DNA of 37,244 nt from Thermoplasmata archaeon (GTDB lineage Archaea > Thermoplasmatota > Thermoplasmata > Methanomassiliicoccales > Methanomethylophilaceae), in contig SUSZ01000024.1 of the NCBI GenBank assembly GCA_015063165.1, forward strand, positions 1 through 37,244, in the 5' to 3' direction. The translations under genes were made by a program, and so were the position numbers. Shown piece by piece: positions 25,090 through 31,892 of this stretch. Each line of letters starts with the position of its first letter. Position 1 is the first letter of the stretch. The notes under the pieces were generated by a model. It had not been told where the DNA came from. It made no database searches and worked only from the letters and a program-made list of their open reading frames with translations.

Positions 25090-25395
25090 TCACTGGTTGC
25101 CTTTTTCCGGGCTGCTGTTGCGAAGGCAGGATTCGATGGCACGGAGCATGTTGGCGACGTTCTCGCCTTCGGGGGTAAGGCTGACGAAAATCTTGAACGG
25201 CTTGACCTTCTCGCGGGTCTCCGTGAGCAGCCCGGCTTCGACGAGATCGGCGACCCTGGCCTGAACGGTCGAAGTCCCCTTCGCGATGCTTCTGGCGAGG
25301 TCGCCTTTCATCATTTTTCCGTTCTCGTTAAGGATCATCAGTATCTTGACAGTGTGGGTGTTCTCCAAGATGCTGGCCTTATAATCCGCGCTCAT
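25090..25395 (-). CDS. Winged-helix transcriptional regulator
   Basis: A 101-residue protein with a winged helix-turn-helix. Helix TVKILMILNENGKMMKGDLARSI is followed by a recognition region, GTSTVQARVADLVEAGLLTET, and a wing (KPFKIFVSLTPEG). The size and order resemble small MarR/ArsR-like archaeal regulators. No metal-binding cysteine cluster is seen. The open frame extends upstream in AT-rich sequence, but the ATG at 25395 has GGAGTAAGC before it, a TATA box about 40 bases upstream, and begins the real fold. It converges on the importer operon, so regulation of that operon or of the 26127 gene is plausible but not shown. Confidence 0.82.
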   Translation of the reverse strand: MSADYKASILENTHTVKILMILNENGKMMKGDLARSIAKGTSTVQARVADLVEAGLLTETREKVKPFKIFVSLTPEGENVANMLRAIESCLRNSSPEKGNQ

Positions 25396-25408
25396 GCTTA
25401 CTCCTACT

Positions 25409-25450
25409 ATTGTTATGTGAATTATAGTTATCTTTATAAAAAATAACAAT
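25409..25450 (-). promoter_or_regulatory. Regulator promoter flanked by an inverted repeat
   Basis: On the minus strand TTTATAAAG (about 25431-25439) is the TATA box. Perfect 8-base arms ATTGTTAT (25409-25416) and ATAACAAT (25443-25450) flank it, 34 bases apart. This spacing is about three helical turns and fits autoregulation by a dimeric winged-helix protein. Confidence 0.5.
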
Positions 25451-26068
25451 CTAAAACAGATGAAGTTGATGGTTTTCCGTTTCTGAACCACAATAATGGG
25501 AATAATTGCCCTTACTATTGTATTGGTATGTACGCTTTTCTTAATAGAATATTTTTGAGTTGAATTATAGAATCTGCATTTCATAATACATTGAAAGTTT
25601 TTACAGAAAGCAATTATTTCCGACCCATCGTTCTCGGAAAGGTTCAATCGAAGGATGATCGTCGTCTATTTCTTGTTTAGCATATATTGTGAATAATTGG
25701 ATTGTTTGAACGATGAAATAACGATGCTGGTATCGATCTGTTTATCGAGTCAGAATTCAAATTTTATCAATTTGAATCTCATAATCTAGTCTTATTGCGA
25801 TAAGTGTAATTTGACAATCAGGATACTGGAACATTCTATGGCGTTTCGGTCGTCTTTTTCAATGATTTGGAATATTGATGAGATGGTCGGGGACGCCCAG
25901 AGCTCCGAATGAGGTCCTTGACCGGACCGGTGCACGAACGGCAGCTCTTATGACGGACACGAGAAGTACTTGCCTTCGTCCACTTCGACACAGTCCCGCT
26001 CCTTCGTAGAATCGCTTTCGGGGAAGATTTGTCTTTAATTAGAAAGAATCTGCCCCTTTGCTAAATGC
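25451..26068. other. Long AT-rich intergenic region with a possible coding relic
   Basis: From 25451 to about 25860 the DNA is strongly AT-rich, with no credible gene on either strand. ACTATTGT occurs here (about 25513) and again near the regulator start (25406). From about 25887 to 26040 the GC content rises. One plus-strand frame reads as plausible protein (GRGRPELRM..., ...VLAFVHFDTVP...) interrupted by an in-frame TGA. It could be a decayed gene or mobile-element end, but I cannot identify it. Confidence 0.4.
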
Positions 26069-26116
26069 TTATTTAATCATACGGCCTAGAATGCTCGCAG
26101 CCTAAGCAGGCTTAGG
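26069..26116 (+). promoter_or_regulatory. Promoter and operator-like palindrome of the 26127 gene
   Basis: TTATTTAAT (26069-26077) is the TATA box. CCTAAGC-AG-GCTTAGG (26101-26116) is a perfect palindrome with a two-base centre. It starts 28 bases after the TATA centre and ends ten bases before the ATG. The right arm overlaps TTAGGAG, the likely ribosome binding site. Half-sites, spacing and overlap match those at 18767-18779. Confidence 0.6.
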
Positions 26117-26126
26117 AGAAAACTTC

Positions 26127-26957
26127 ATGGAAAAGACGAAAACGATGCTGATTGTGGCCATAGTGGCCATAGTGGTCATCGCGGCAGCCGCGGCCCTGAT
26201 GCTCAACAGCGGCGACAGCGGCGAGAAGTTCAAGGTCGACACTCTGTTCAAGGTGAAGATCGAAAGCGACGAATACTCCAAATTCACCGTCGACGGGGAC
26301 GGCCCCTGGGGCAGCTCTGAGGGAAGCTACGTCAAAGGGACGAAGCTTTCGCTGGTGGCGGTCACGGACGTAGGTCATTTCGGCGGGTACTACGCGGGTG
26401 ACAGGCTCCTATGCGCCGACGCATCCTACGAGCTCGTAATCGAATCCGACGTTTCCATCCGCCTGGTCACCAAGGACGTCGTCGTCCTGACTCTGAACGG
26501 GGACGGCTGCAGCCTGTACATGAACGGCGTAGGGATAGGCGGCGAGAAGGCGGTGACCGTTGGCACCCCTGTGACCGTCTACGCCGTCTCGGACGAGGGC
26601 AGGGTGGTGACCGGTTGGACCGGTTCCTACACATCCTCGTCCCCCGTATGCGCCTTCGTTGCCGACTCCGACGCAGAGCTGTCGGCGACCACCAAGGAGG
26701 TCTCCGGTCCCACGTCTGTCGTTACCGTCACCGTCGACTTCCCGGACCTAGGCAGCATAGTCGCCTACGGCCAGAACGTCGGCGACCGCTATTCCGTCAG
26801 GCTCGAGCAGTCCGAGGGTCATCTGCTGCTGTCAGCCGAACCTAAGGAGGGCCATTCCTTCAGCCATTGGCTGCTGAATCCGGGAGATCCCCTCTACGAT
26901 GCCAGCGTAGACGTCGTCCCCATCACCGAGGGGCTGAACATATTGGCTGTCTTCTGA
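26127..26957 (+). CDS. Membrane-anchored surface protein with divergent InlB B-like repeats
   Basis: A 276-residue protein of unknown function. The N-terminus (MEKTKTMLIVAIVAIVVIAA) is a signal anchor very like that of the binding protein at 18792; both start MEK and continue with a short polar Ser/Gly/Asp stretch. The rest is made of about three beta-rich units of 70-75 residues. They have the pattern of divergent InlB B-repeats, ending with phrases such as GRVVTGWTGSY and EGHSFSHWLLNPG. The protein is probably displayed on the cell surface. The operator-like palindrome shared with the importer gene suggests joint regulation and possibly an accessory role in capture of the same ligand (inference). 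Confidence 0.72.
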   Translation: MEKTKTMLIVAIVAIVVIAAAAALMLNSGDSGEKFKVDTLFKVKIESDEYSKFTVDGDGPWGSSEGSYVKGTKLSLVAVTDVGHFGGYYAGDRLLCADASYELVIESDVSIRLVTKDVVVLTLNGDGCSLYMNGVGIGGEKAVTVGTPVTVYAVSDEGRVVTGWTGSYTSSSPVCAFVADSDAELSATTKEVSGPTSVVTVTVDFPDLGSIVAYGQNVGDRYSVRLEQSEGHLLLSAEPKEGHSFSHWLLNPGDPLYDASVDVVPITEGLNILAVF

Positions 26958-27084
26958 AGCATCAACCATCGCAGGGGCCAGGCTCGAGACCCGTTCCGTG
27001 GTGCGGGGCGCGTCTCGGCTCCTGCCATCCGGATCCCCGCCATCGCCTGCTGGTTCCGGAGGGGCGATTCAGGCTTTCCCCTCG

Positions 27085-27400
27085 ATAATGTATTACGCCC
27101 TGTAAACACGCGTCAAACGGTACGGTATCGATGGACCAGACGCCCGTGCTGCCTACGACCATCTGCGTGAAGAGGGACAGCATGACCTTGTCTACTGGTA
27201 TGCCGTTGACTGAATCCTCCTTCTCCCTGGTCCTCGGCACGTCGTCATCGTGCTTACTGAGGACCTGATGTGGATCCTCATCATCAGTGCGATGAACTTG
27301 ACGAACAGATGGCCTTCGGCTCTCCCCTCGATGCCCGTTCTCGTTCTTCTGTCGTCTGGAGGGAAGGTCACCGTGAACATACGTGACGATGCGGACAATG
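27085..27400 (-). pseudogene. Decayed DDE-type transposase C-terminal fragment
   Basis: On the minus strand one frame reads RTRTGIEGRAEGHLFVKFIA and continues LMMRIHIRSS. After a one-base frameshift near 27260 the next frame continues KEDSVNGIPVDKVMLSLFTQ, then MVVGSTGVWSIDTVPF. The EGHLFVKFIAL helix after an Arg-rich strand, followed by a short helical tail, is the usual C-terminus of IS4/IS1634-like transposases. The catalytic DDE part is absent. The family assignment comes from pattern only. Confidence 0.45.
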
Positions 27401-27482
27401 TGAAAGATTTCCCGAAATGAGGTGAAACATCTCTATGTCCTGGGACAGAACAAGTATGTGGTGAGCATGTAATGTATAATTA

Positions 27483-27511
27483 TGTTCATCAATGAACAAT
27501 ATGATTAAATA
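27483..27511 (+). promoter_or_regulatory. trpB2 promoter with upstream palindrome
   Basis: TGTTCAT-CA-ATGAACA (27483-27498) is a perfect palindrome just upstream of the TATA box ATTAAATAG (27503-27511). The TATA position predicts initiation within a few bases of the ATG at 27535, a leaderless message. A palindrome upstream of TATA could bind an activator, or a repressor blocking TBP/TFB. Confidence 0.55.
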
Positions 27512-27534
27512 GAGAACGGCACTACTTCCATCTC

Positions 27535-28866
27535 ATGACAATACCGAAAGATGCAAGAATCAATCTGTCGCCAGAGGACATTCCCAAGAGATGGTACAAC
27601 CTGGCCTCCGACATACACGATCTGAAGCCCCCGCTCAACCCCGGAACCGGCGAGCCTGCCAAGCCTGAGGACTTCGAGGCGATCTTCTGTAAAGAGATCA
27701 TCAGGCAGGAGGGAACCACCGAGAGGTACATCGACATCCCCGAGGAGGTCCGCGACAACCTCATCTATCTCAACAGGCCCGCCCCACTGCAGAGGGCTTA
27801 CAGGCTGGAGAAAGCCCTGAAGACGCCTGCGAAGATTTACTTCAAGAGGGAGGACATGAGCCCCCTCGGAAGCCACAAGGGAAACACCGCTCTGGCCCAG
27901 GCCTATTACAACGCCGAGGCGGGAGTCCACACCCTGACCACCGAGACCGGCGCAGGACAGTGGGGAACCGCTCTGGCGATGGTCTCCAACCTCTACGGCC
28001 TGGATACCACCGTGTTCATGGTCAAGGGCAGCTACATGGCCAAGCCTCTGAGGAAGACCATCATCAACACCTACGGCGCCAAGATCTACGCCTCTCCCAG
28101 CGAGTACACCGAGTTCGGAAAGAAAGTCCTGAAGGAGCACCCCGAGACCTCCGGGTCTCTGGGAATCGCCATCTCCGAGGCCTGCGAGATGGCGGCCAAA
28201 GACCCCAACATCTGCTACTCCCTCGGAAGCGTGCTCAACCACGTCATGCTCCACCAGACCGTCATCGGACAGGAGACCATGCAGCAGATGGAGATCGGAG
28301 AGATCAATCCCGACTACGTCGTCGCATGCACCGGAGGAGGATCCAACTTCGCCGGAATGACCTTCCCCATGCTTGGAAAGAAGATCAGAGGAGAAGGATT
28401 CAAGGACACCCAGTTCGTAGCTGTCGAGCCCAAGGCGGCCCCCAGCCTCACCGAGGGAGAGTTCAAGTACGACTTCGGAGACACCGCCGGATTCACCCCT
28501 CTGCTGATGATGTACACCCTCGGAAGCGAGTTCATTCCGTCCGCCATCCACGCCGGCGGCCTGAGATACCACGGAATGTCCCCTCTCGTATCCGCAGCGT
28601 ACGACACCGGGCTGATAACCGCGAGGTCCTACGACCAGACCCAGACCTTCGAGGCTGGACTGCTGATGGCCAGGACCGAGGGCATCATCCCTGCGCCCGA
28701 GTCCTGCCATGCCCTGAAGGGAGCTATCGACCTGGCCCTCGAGGCCAAGGAGAAGAACGAGGAGAGGACTATAGTGTTCTGTCTGTCTGGACACGGGCTG
28801 CTCGACCTGTACGGATACGAGCAGTTCATGGACGGAACGCTCCAATCCTCGGACATCCACAGCTGA
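27535..28866 (+). CDS. trpB2: Tryptophan synthase beta chain, TrpB2 type
   Basis: A 443-residue PLP enzyme that joins indole and serine to make tryptophan. The lysine that binds PLP is Lys115 in GSHKGNTAL, and the phosphate loop is GGGSN (267-271). The long N-terminus (YNLASD...LNPGTGEPAKPEDFEAIF) and the LTTETGAGQWGTALA segment identify the TrpB2 branch. TrpB2 enzymes usually work without a TrpA partner and may salvage indole. No trpA or other trp gene is nearby. The ATG at 27535 fits a leaderless start. A hairpin terminator follows, separating it from the aromatic operon. Confidence 0.93.
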   Translation: MTIPKDARINLSPEDIPKRWYNLASDIHDLKPPLNPGTGEPAKPEDFEAIFCKEIIRQEGTTERYIDIPEEVRDNLIYLNRPAPLQRAYRLEKALKTPAKIYFKREDMSPLGSHKGNTALAQAYYNAEAGVHTLTTETGAGQWGTALAMVSNLYGLDTTVFMVKGSYMAKPLRKTIINTYGAKIYASPSEYTEFGKKVLKEHPETSGSLGIAISEACEMAAKDPNICYSLGSVLNHVMLHQTVIGQETMQQMEIGEINPDYVVACTGGGSNFAGMTFPMLGKKIRGEGFKDTQFVAVEPKAAPSLTEGEFKYDFGDTAGFTPLLMMYTLGSEFIPSAIHAGGLRYHGMSPLVSAAYDTGLITARSYDQTQTFEAGLLMARTEGIIPAPESCHALKGAIDLALEAKEKNEERTIVFCLSGHGLLDLYGYEQFMDGTLQSSDIHS

Positions 28867-28874
28867 TCTCAAAA

Positions 28875-28907
28875 GGAGGCTCTCGAAAGGGGGCCTCCCG
28901 AATTTTT
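28875..28907 (+). terminator. Terminator after trpB2
   Basis: GGAGGC (28875-28880) pairs with GCCTCC (28893-28898), and AATTTTT follows at 28901-28907. Confidence 0.7.
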
Positions 28908-28915
28908 CAGATAAG

Positions 28916-28941
28916 GATAAATAGTGTTCCGTGTTAACACG
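28916..28941 (+). promoter_or_regulatory. Aromatic operon promoter with palindromic operator
   Basis: GATAAATAG (28916-28924) is the TATA box. CGTGTTAACACG (28930-28941), a perfect 12-base palindrome, lies between it and the expected start near 28946-28950. A protein bound there would block initiation, so it is a good repressor site candidate for the whole operon. Confidence 0.55.
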
Positions 28942-28988
28942 TAGCACGGTGAAGGCACTAATACCGTCCTTCGCTATGGGGCGAACTT

Positions 28989-30041
28989 ATGGGACTCGAC
29001 GAGCTCAGAGAGGAGATCCGGAAGAAGGACGAGGAAATAGTGAGGCTCATAGCCGAACGCACTGCGATTGCGGTCAAGGTGGGCGAGGAGAAGAAGCGCA
29101 ACGGCCTTCAGATAAGGGACGCCAAGGTCGAGGAGAGCGTCAAGGCCAGATACGTCGCCATGGGTTCCGCCCAGGGCCTGAGCGAAGAGGTCATGGACCG
29201 CGTAGCTTCCGCTCTGATCAAGGAAGCCGTCGACGCCGAGTGCAGGGTTCCCGGAGCCAAGAGGGCCGGGAAGGCCGCTGTCATCGGAGGAGCCGGAAAG
29301 ATGGGATCCTGGACCGCCAGCTTCTTGAAGGAGTCCGGGTTCGACGTCTGCGTGGTCGATCCCTCCGTAGACAACGGCCTCACCGTAAAGGACTGCGCCG
29401 GGTGCGACCTCGTCGTAGTCTCCGTTCCCATAGACGCCACCGGCAAGGTCCTGGACGAGCTCGAGCAGACCTGCAGGCCGGAGACCCTCATCTTCGACCT
29501 GTCTTCGCTCAAGAGCCCAATCGCTCCCAAGCTGAGGAAGATGGCCAGATCCATGAAGGTCTGCTCCGTCCACCCGATGTTCGGACCTTCCGTGACGTCC
29601 ATGTACGGAAGGAACCTGATCGTCTGCGACTGCGGCAACCGCCAGGCCGTGGACGAAGCCGTCTCCCTGTTCGACGACAAAGGCGGGAACATCCGCGTCA
29701 TGGGCCTGTCCGAGCACGATTCATACATGTCGTACGTCCTCGGTCTGACCCATGCGGTCAACATAGCGCTCTTCACGGTCCTGGAGAGGAGCGGATACAG
29801 CTTCGAGGACCTCAAGAGCGTGTCTTCCACAACATTCAACAAGGGTCTCGACACCAACATGTCCGTCGCCTCAGAAGACCCTATGCTGTACTACGAGATA
29901 CAGCACCTCAACTCCCACAGGGACGAGATGTGGGACCTTTTCTCCGAAGCGGTCTCCGAGCTCAGGGAGGATTCTCTGAGCGACGATCCGAAAGGCTTCG
30001 TCGCGCTGATGGATGCCGGAAGGGAGTACTTCAGAAGTTAA
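28989..30041 (+). CDS. tyrA: Chorismate mutase / prephenate dehydrogenase fusion (T-protein)
   Basis: A 350-residue bifunctional enzyme that makes prephenate from chorismate and then 4-hydroxyphenylpyruvate for tyrosine. Residues 1-85 are an AroQ chorismate mutase of three helices (LDELREEIRKKDEEIVRLIAERT, read in parts) with catalytic Arg/Lys positions kept. The dehydrogenase starts with the nucleotide-binding loop GGAGKMG (100-106) and includes the catalytic-type His195 in SVHPMFGPS. There is no ACT domain, so feedback control by tyrosine would have to act elsewhere. It is the first gene of the operon and starts about 40 bases after the predicted initiation site. The mutase also feeds the PheA-like enzyme at the other end. 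Confidence 0.92.
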   Translation: MGLDELREEIRKKDEEIVRLIAERTAIAVKVGEEKKRNGLQIRDAKVEESVKARYVAMGSAQGLSEEVMDRVASALIKEAVDAECRVPGAKRAGKAAVIGGAGKMGSWTASFLKESGFDVCVVDPSVDNGLTVKDCAGCDLVVVSVPIDATGKVLDELEQTCRPETLIFDLSSLKSPIAPKLRKMARSMKVCSVHPMFGPSVTSMYGRNLIVCDCGNRQAVDEAVSLFDDKGGNIRVMGLSEHDSYMSYVLGLTHAVNIALFTVLERSGYSFEDLKSVSSTTFNKGLDTNMSVASEDPMLYYEIQHLNSHRDEMWDLFSEAVSELREDSLSDDPKGFVALMDAGREYFRS

Positions 30042-30080
30042 GATTATAATAGCATTAAGCAGAATCAGGGAGGATTTCAT

Positions 30081-30872
30081 ATGATGTACGGTAAAAGCAT
30101 ACGTATGGAGAGGATAACCGACAGGAAAACCGGGAATGCGGTCATCGTTCCTATGGACCATGGAGTCTCCGTGGGTCCTCTGGACGGCCTCATAGACATG
30201 AGGAAGACCGTCGACGAGGTTTCTAATGGTGGCGCGACAGCCGTTCTGATGCACAAGGGGTTGATCAGATATTCATACCGTCAGTCCGGGAGGGACGTCG
30301 GGCTCATCATGCACCTGTCTGCTTCCACCGACCTCGGTCCCAACAGGAACAGCAAGGTCCAGATCACCACGATCGAGGAAGCCATCAAATACGGGGCCGA
30401 CGCGGTCTCCATCCATATCAACTTCGGATCAGAGGACGAGCCCTCGATGCTCGAGCAGGCCGGAAAGATCTCCGAGCAGTGCACCGACTGGGGGATGCCC
30501 CTCATCATCATGGCCTACCCCCGCGGACCCGAAATCAAGAACTCTTTCGACCCCGAAGCCATCGCGCACTGCGCCAGAGCGGCTTCCGAGATCGGAGCGG
30601 ACCTCGTCAAGGTCAGCTACACCGGAGACATCGACACCTTCAGGGATGTGTGCAAGGGAGCCCTCGCGCCCGTCCTCATAGCCGGCGGACCCCAGATGGG
30701 CTCCGACCTCGAGATCCTCAACATGGTCCACGACTCCATGGAGGCCGGAGGACGCGGAGTCTCCATCGGAAGGAACGTGTTCCAGAACAGGAACGTACGC
30801 GGAATAACCAAAGCTATCTCCAGCATCGTCCTCGACGGATTCTCTGTCGAAGAGGCGTCCAAATTCCTGTGA
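30081..30872 (+). CDS. aroA': 2-amino-3,7-dideoxy-D-threo-hept-6-ulosonate (ADTH) synthase
   Basis: A 263-residue class I aldolase-like enzyme of the archaeal aromatic pathway. It condenses aspartate semialdehyde with a 6-deoxy-5-ketofructose phosphate-derived unit, replacing the DAHP synthase route. The Schiff-base lysine is Lys177 in DLVKVSYTGD. Asp26 and His27 (PMDHG) and Tyr146 (MAYPRG) line the active site, and GGRGVSIGRNVFQ binds phosphate. A GGGAGG ribosome binding site precedes the ATG at 30081, and a second ATG follows at 30084. The next gene, aroB', starts nine bases after the stop and uses its product. Confidence 0.93.
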   Translation: MMYGKSIRMERITDRKTGNAVIVPMDHGVSVGPLDGLIDMRKTVDEVSNGGATAVLMHKGLIRYSYRQSGRDVGLIMHLSASTDLGPNRNSKVQITTIEEAIKYGADAVSIHINFGSEDEPSMLEQAGKISEQCTDWGMPLIIMAYPRGPEIKNSFDPEAIAHCARAASEIGADLVKVSYTGDIDTFRDVCKGALAPVLIAGGPQMGSDLEILNMVHDSMEAGGRGVSIGRNVFQNRNVRGITKAISSIVLDGFSVEEASKFL

Positions 30873-30881
30873 GGCGAGAGA

Positions 30882-31892
30882 ATGGGAAGGTTGATGGTAA
30901 GGGCCGACAGGTCCGACGACGCATCGGTCAGGAAGAGCATGGTCACCAACGGCCTGGAGGCCGGGATAGGCAGGTTCATCCTGCGCAAGGGCGACGAGGA
31001 GTTCGAGAACCTGGGAAAGTTCGAATCGATATACACCGACGGTGGGGAGTTCGTCGATGACGCCTACGCCTTCGTCGACATCGGGACCCCAGAGGCCCAG
31101 GCTGTGGCTATGTCCATGGCCGGAAAGAAGAAGGCCGTCATCGTGACCACCTCGGACTGGACCATCATCCCTCTCGAGAATCTCATCGCCAAGTTCGGAA
31201 CTTCCGGAACCGAGGTCTACGCCTGCGCGTCCACCACCGAGGATGCCAAGCTGTTCCTCACCACAATGGAGAAAGGAGTCGACGGCGTCGTCATCGACGT
31301 GGCCGATCCCCTCAAGCTCCACTCCTTCGCGGACGTCGTGAGCGGCGGTTCGGAGTCGCTCTCGGAGGTGAAGGTCGTTTCGGTGACTCCCGTCGAGGTC
31401 GGCGACAGGGTCTGCATAGACACCTGCAGCATGATGGTCCCCGGAGAGGGAATGCTCATCGGATCGTATTCGTCCTGCCTGTTCCTGATCCAGTCAGAGA
31501 GCGAGGAGAACGGATACGTCGCCAGCAGGCCCTTCAGGGTCAACGCCGGAGCGGTCCACTGCTACATAGAGGTCCCCGGAGGAGGAACCAGATACCTCTC
31601 CGAGCTCTCCAGCGGCGACAGCGTCCTCATCTGCGGAAGGGACGGGAAGACAAGAGTGGCATCCATCGGCAGGTGCAAGGTCGAGAGGAGGCCTCTCCTC
31701 ATGGTCACCGCCACCGACGGGGAGAAGAGCTATTCGGTCATGCTCCAGAACGCCGAGACCATCAAGGTGGTCACCAGGGAAGGATCCAAGCCCGTCACCA
31801 AGGTCGAGCCCGGGGACATCCTCCTGGCCAAGCTGGGCAGCGGAGGAAGGCACTTCGGCATGTCCATCGACGAATCCATCACGGAGAAGTAA
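30882..31892 (+). CDS. aroB': 3-dehydroquinate synthase II
   Basis: A 336-residue NAD-dependent enzyme that oxidatively deaminates and cyclises ADTH to 3-dehydroquinate, the second step of the archaeal route. SDWTIIPLENLIAKF (about 89-103) is the family hallmark. VNAGAVHCYIEVPGGGTRYL and the C-terminal GKTRVASIGRCKVERRPLL complete the pattern. It is unrelated to bacterial AroB. The ATG at 30882 follows a GAGGCGAGAG stretch. Its stop is directly followed by the start of the fused aroD-aroE gene without any spacer, indicating coupled translation. Confidence 0.94.
   Translation: MGRLMVRADRSDDASVRKSMVTNGLEAGIGRFILRKGDEEFENLGKFESIYTDGGEFVDDAYAFVDIGTPEAQAVAMSMAGKKKAVIVTTSDWTIIPLENLIAKFGTSGTEVYACASTTEDAKLFLTTMEKGVDGVVIDVADPLKLHSFADVVSGGSESLSEVKVVSVTPVEVGDRVCIDTCSMMVPGEGMLIGSYSSCLFLIQSESEENGYVASRPFRVNAGAVHCYIEVPGGGTRYLSELSSGDSVLICGRDGKTRVASIGRCKVERRPLLMVTATDGEKSYSVMLQNAETIKVVTREGSKPVTKVEPGDILLAKLGSGGRHFGMSIDESITEK

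Larger units (their letters stand above)
26958..27534. other. Intergenic region with transposase remnant and trpB promoter
   Basis: There is no intact gene. The stretch of about 27085-27400 holds a minus-strand transposase relic (separate entry). From 27400 on the DNA is AT-rich and contains the trpB2 promoter elements. I found no obvious terminal inverted repeats or target duplications bounding the relic. Confidence 0.5.

Noticed and set aside
25396-25647. An N-terminal extension of 84 residues on the winged-helix regulator.
   Set aside because: The added residues come from AT-rich promoter DNA (Ile, Lys, Thr, Phe-rich). They cross the TATA box and precede a well-placed ribosome binding site and ATG at 25395.
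25451-27534. A CRISPR array or integrative element in the long intergenic regions.
   Set aside because: No regularly spaced repeats, integrase or attachment repeats were found. Only a short transposase-like relic can be supported.
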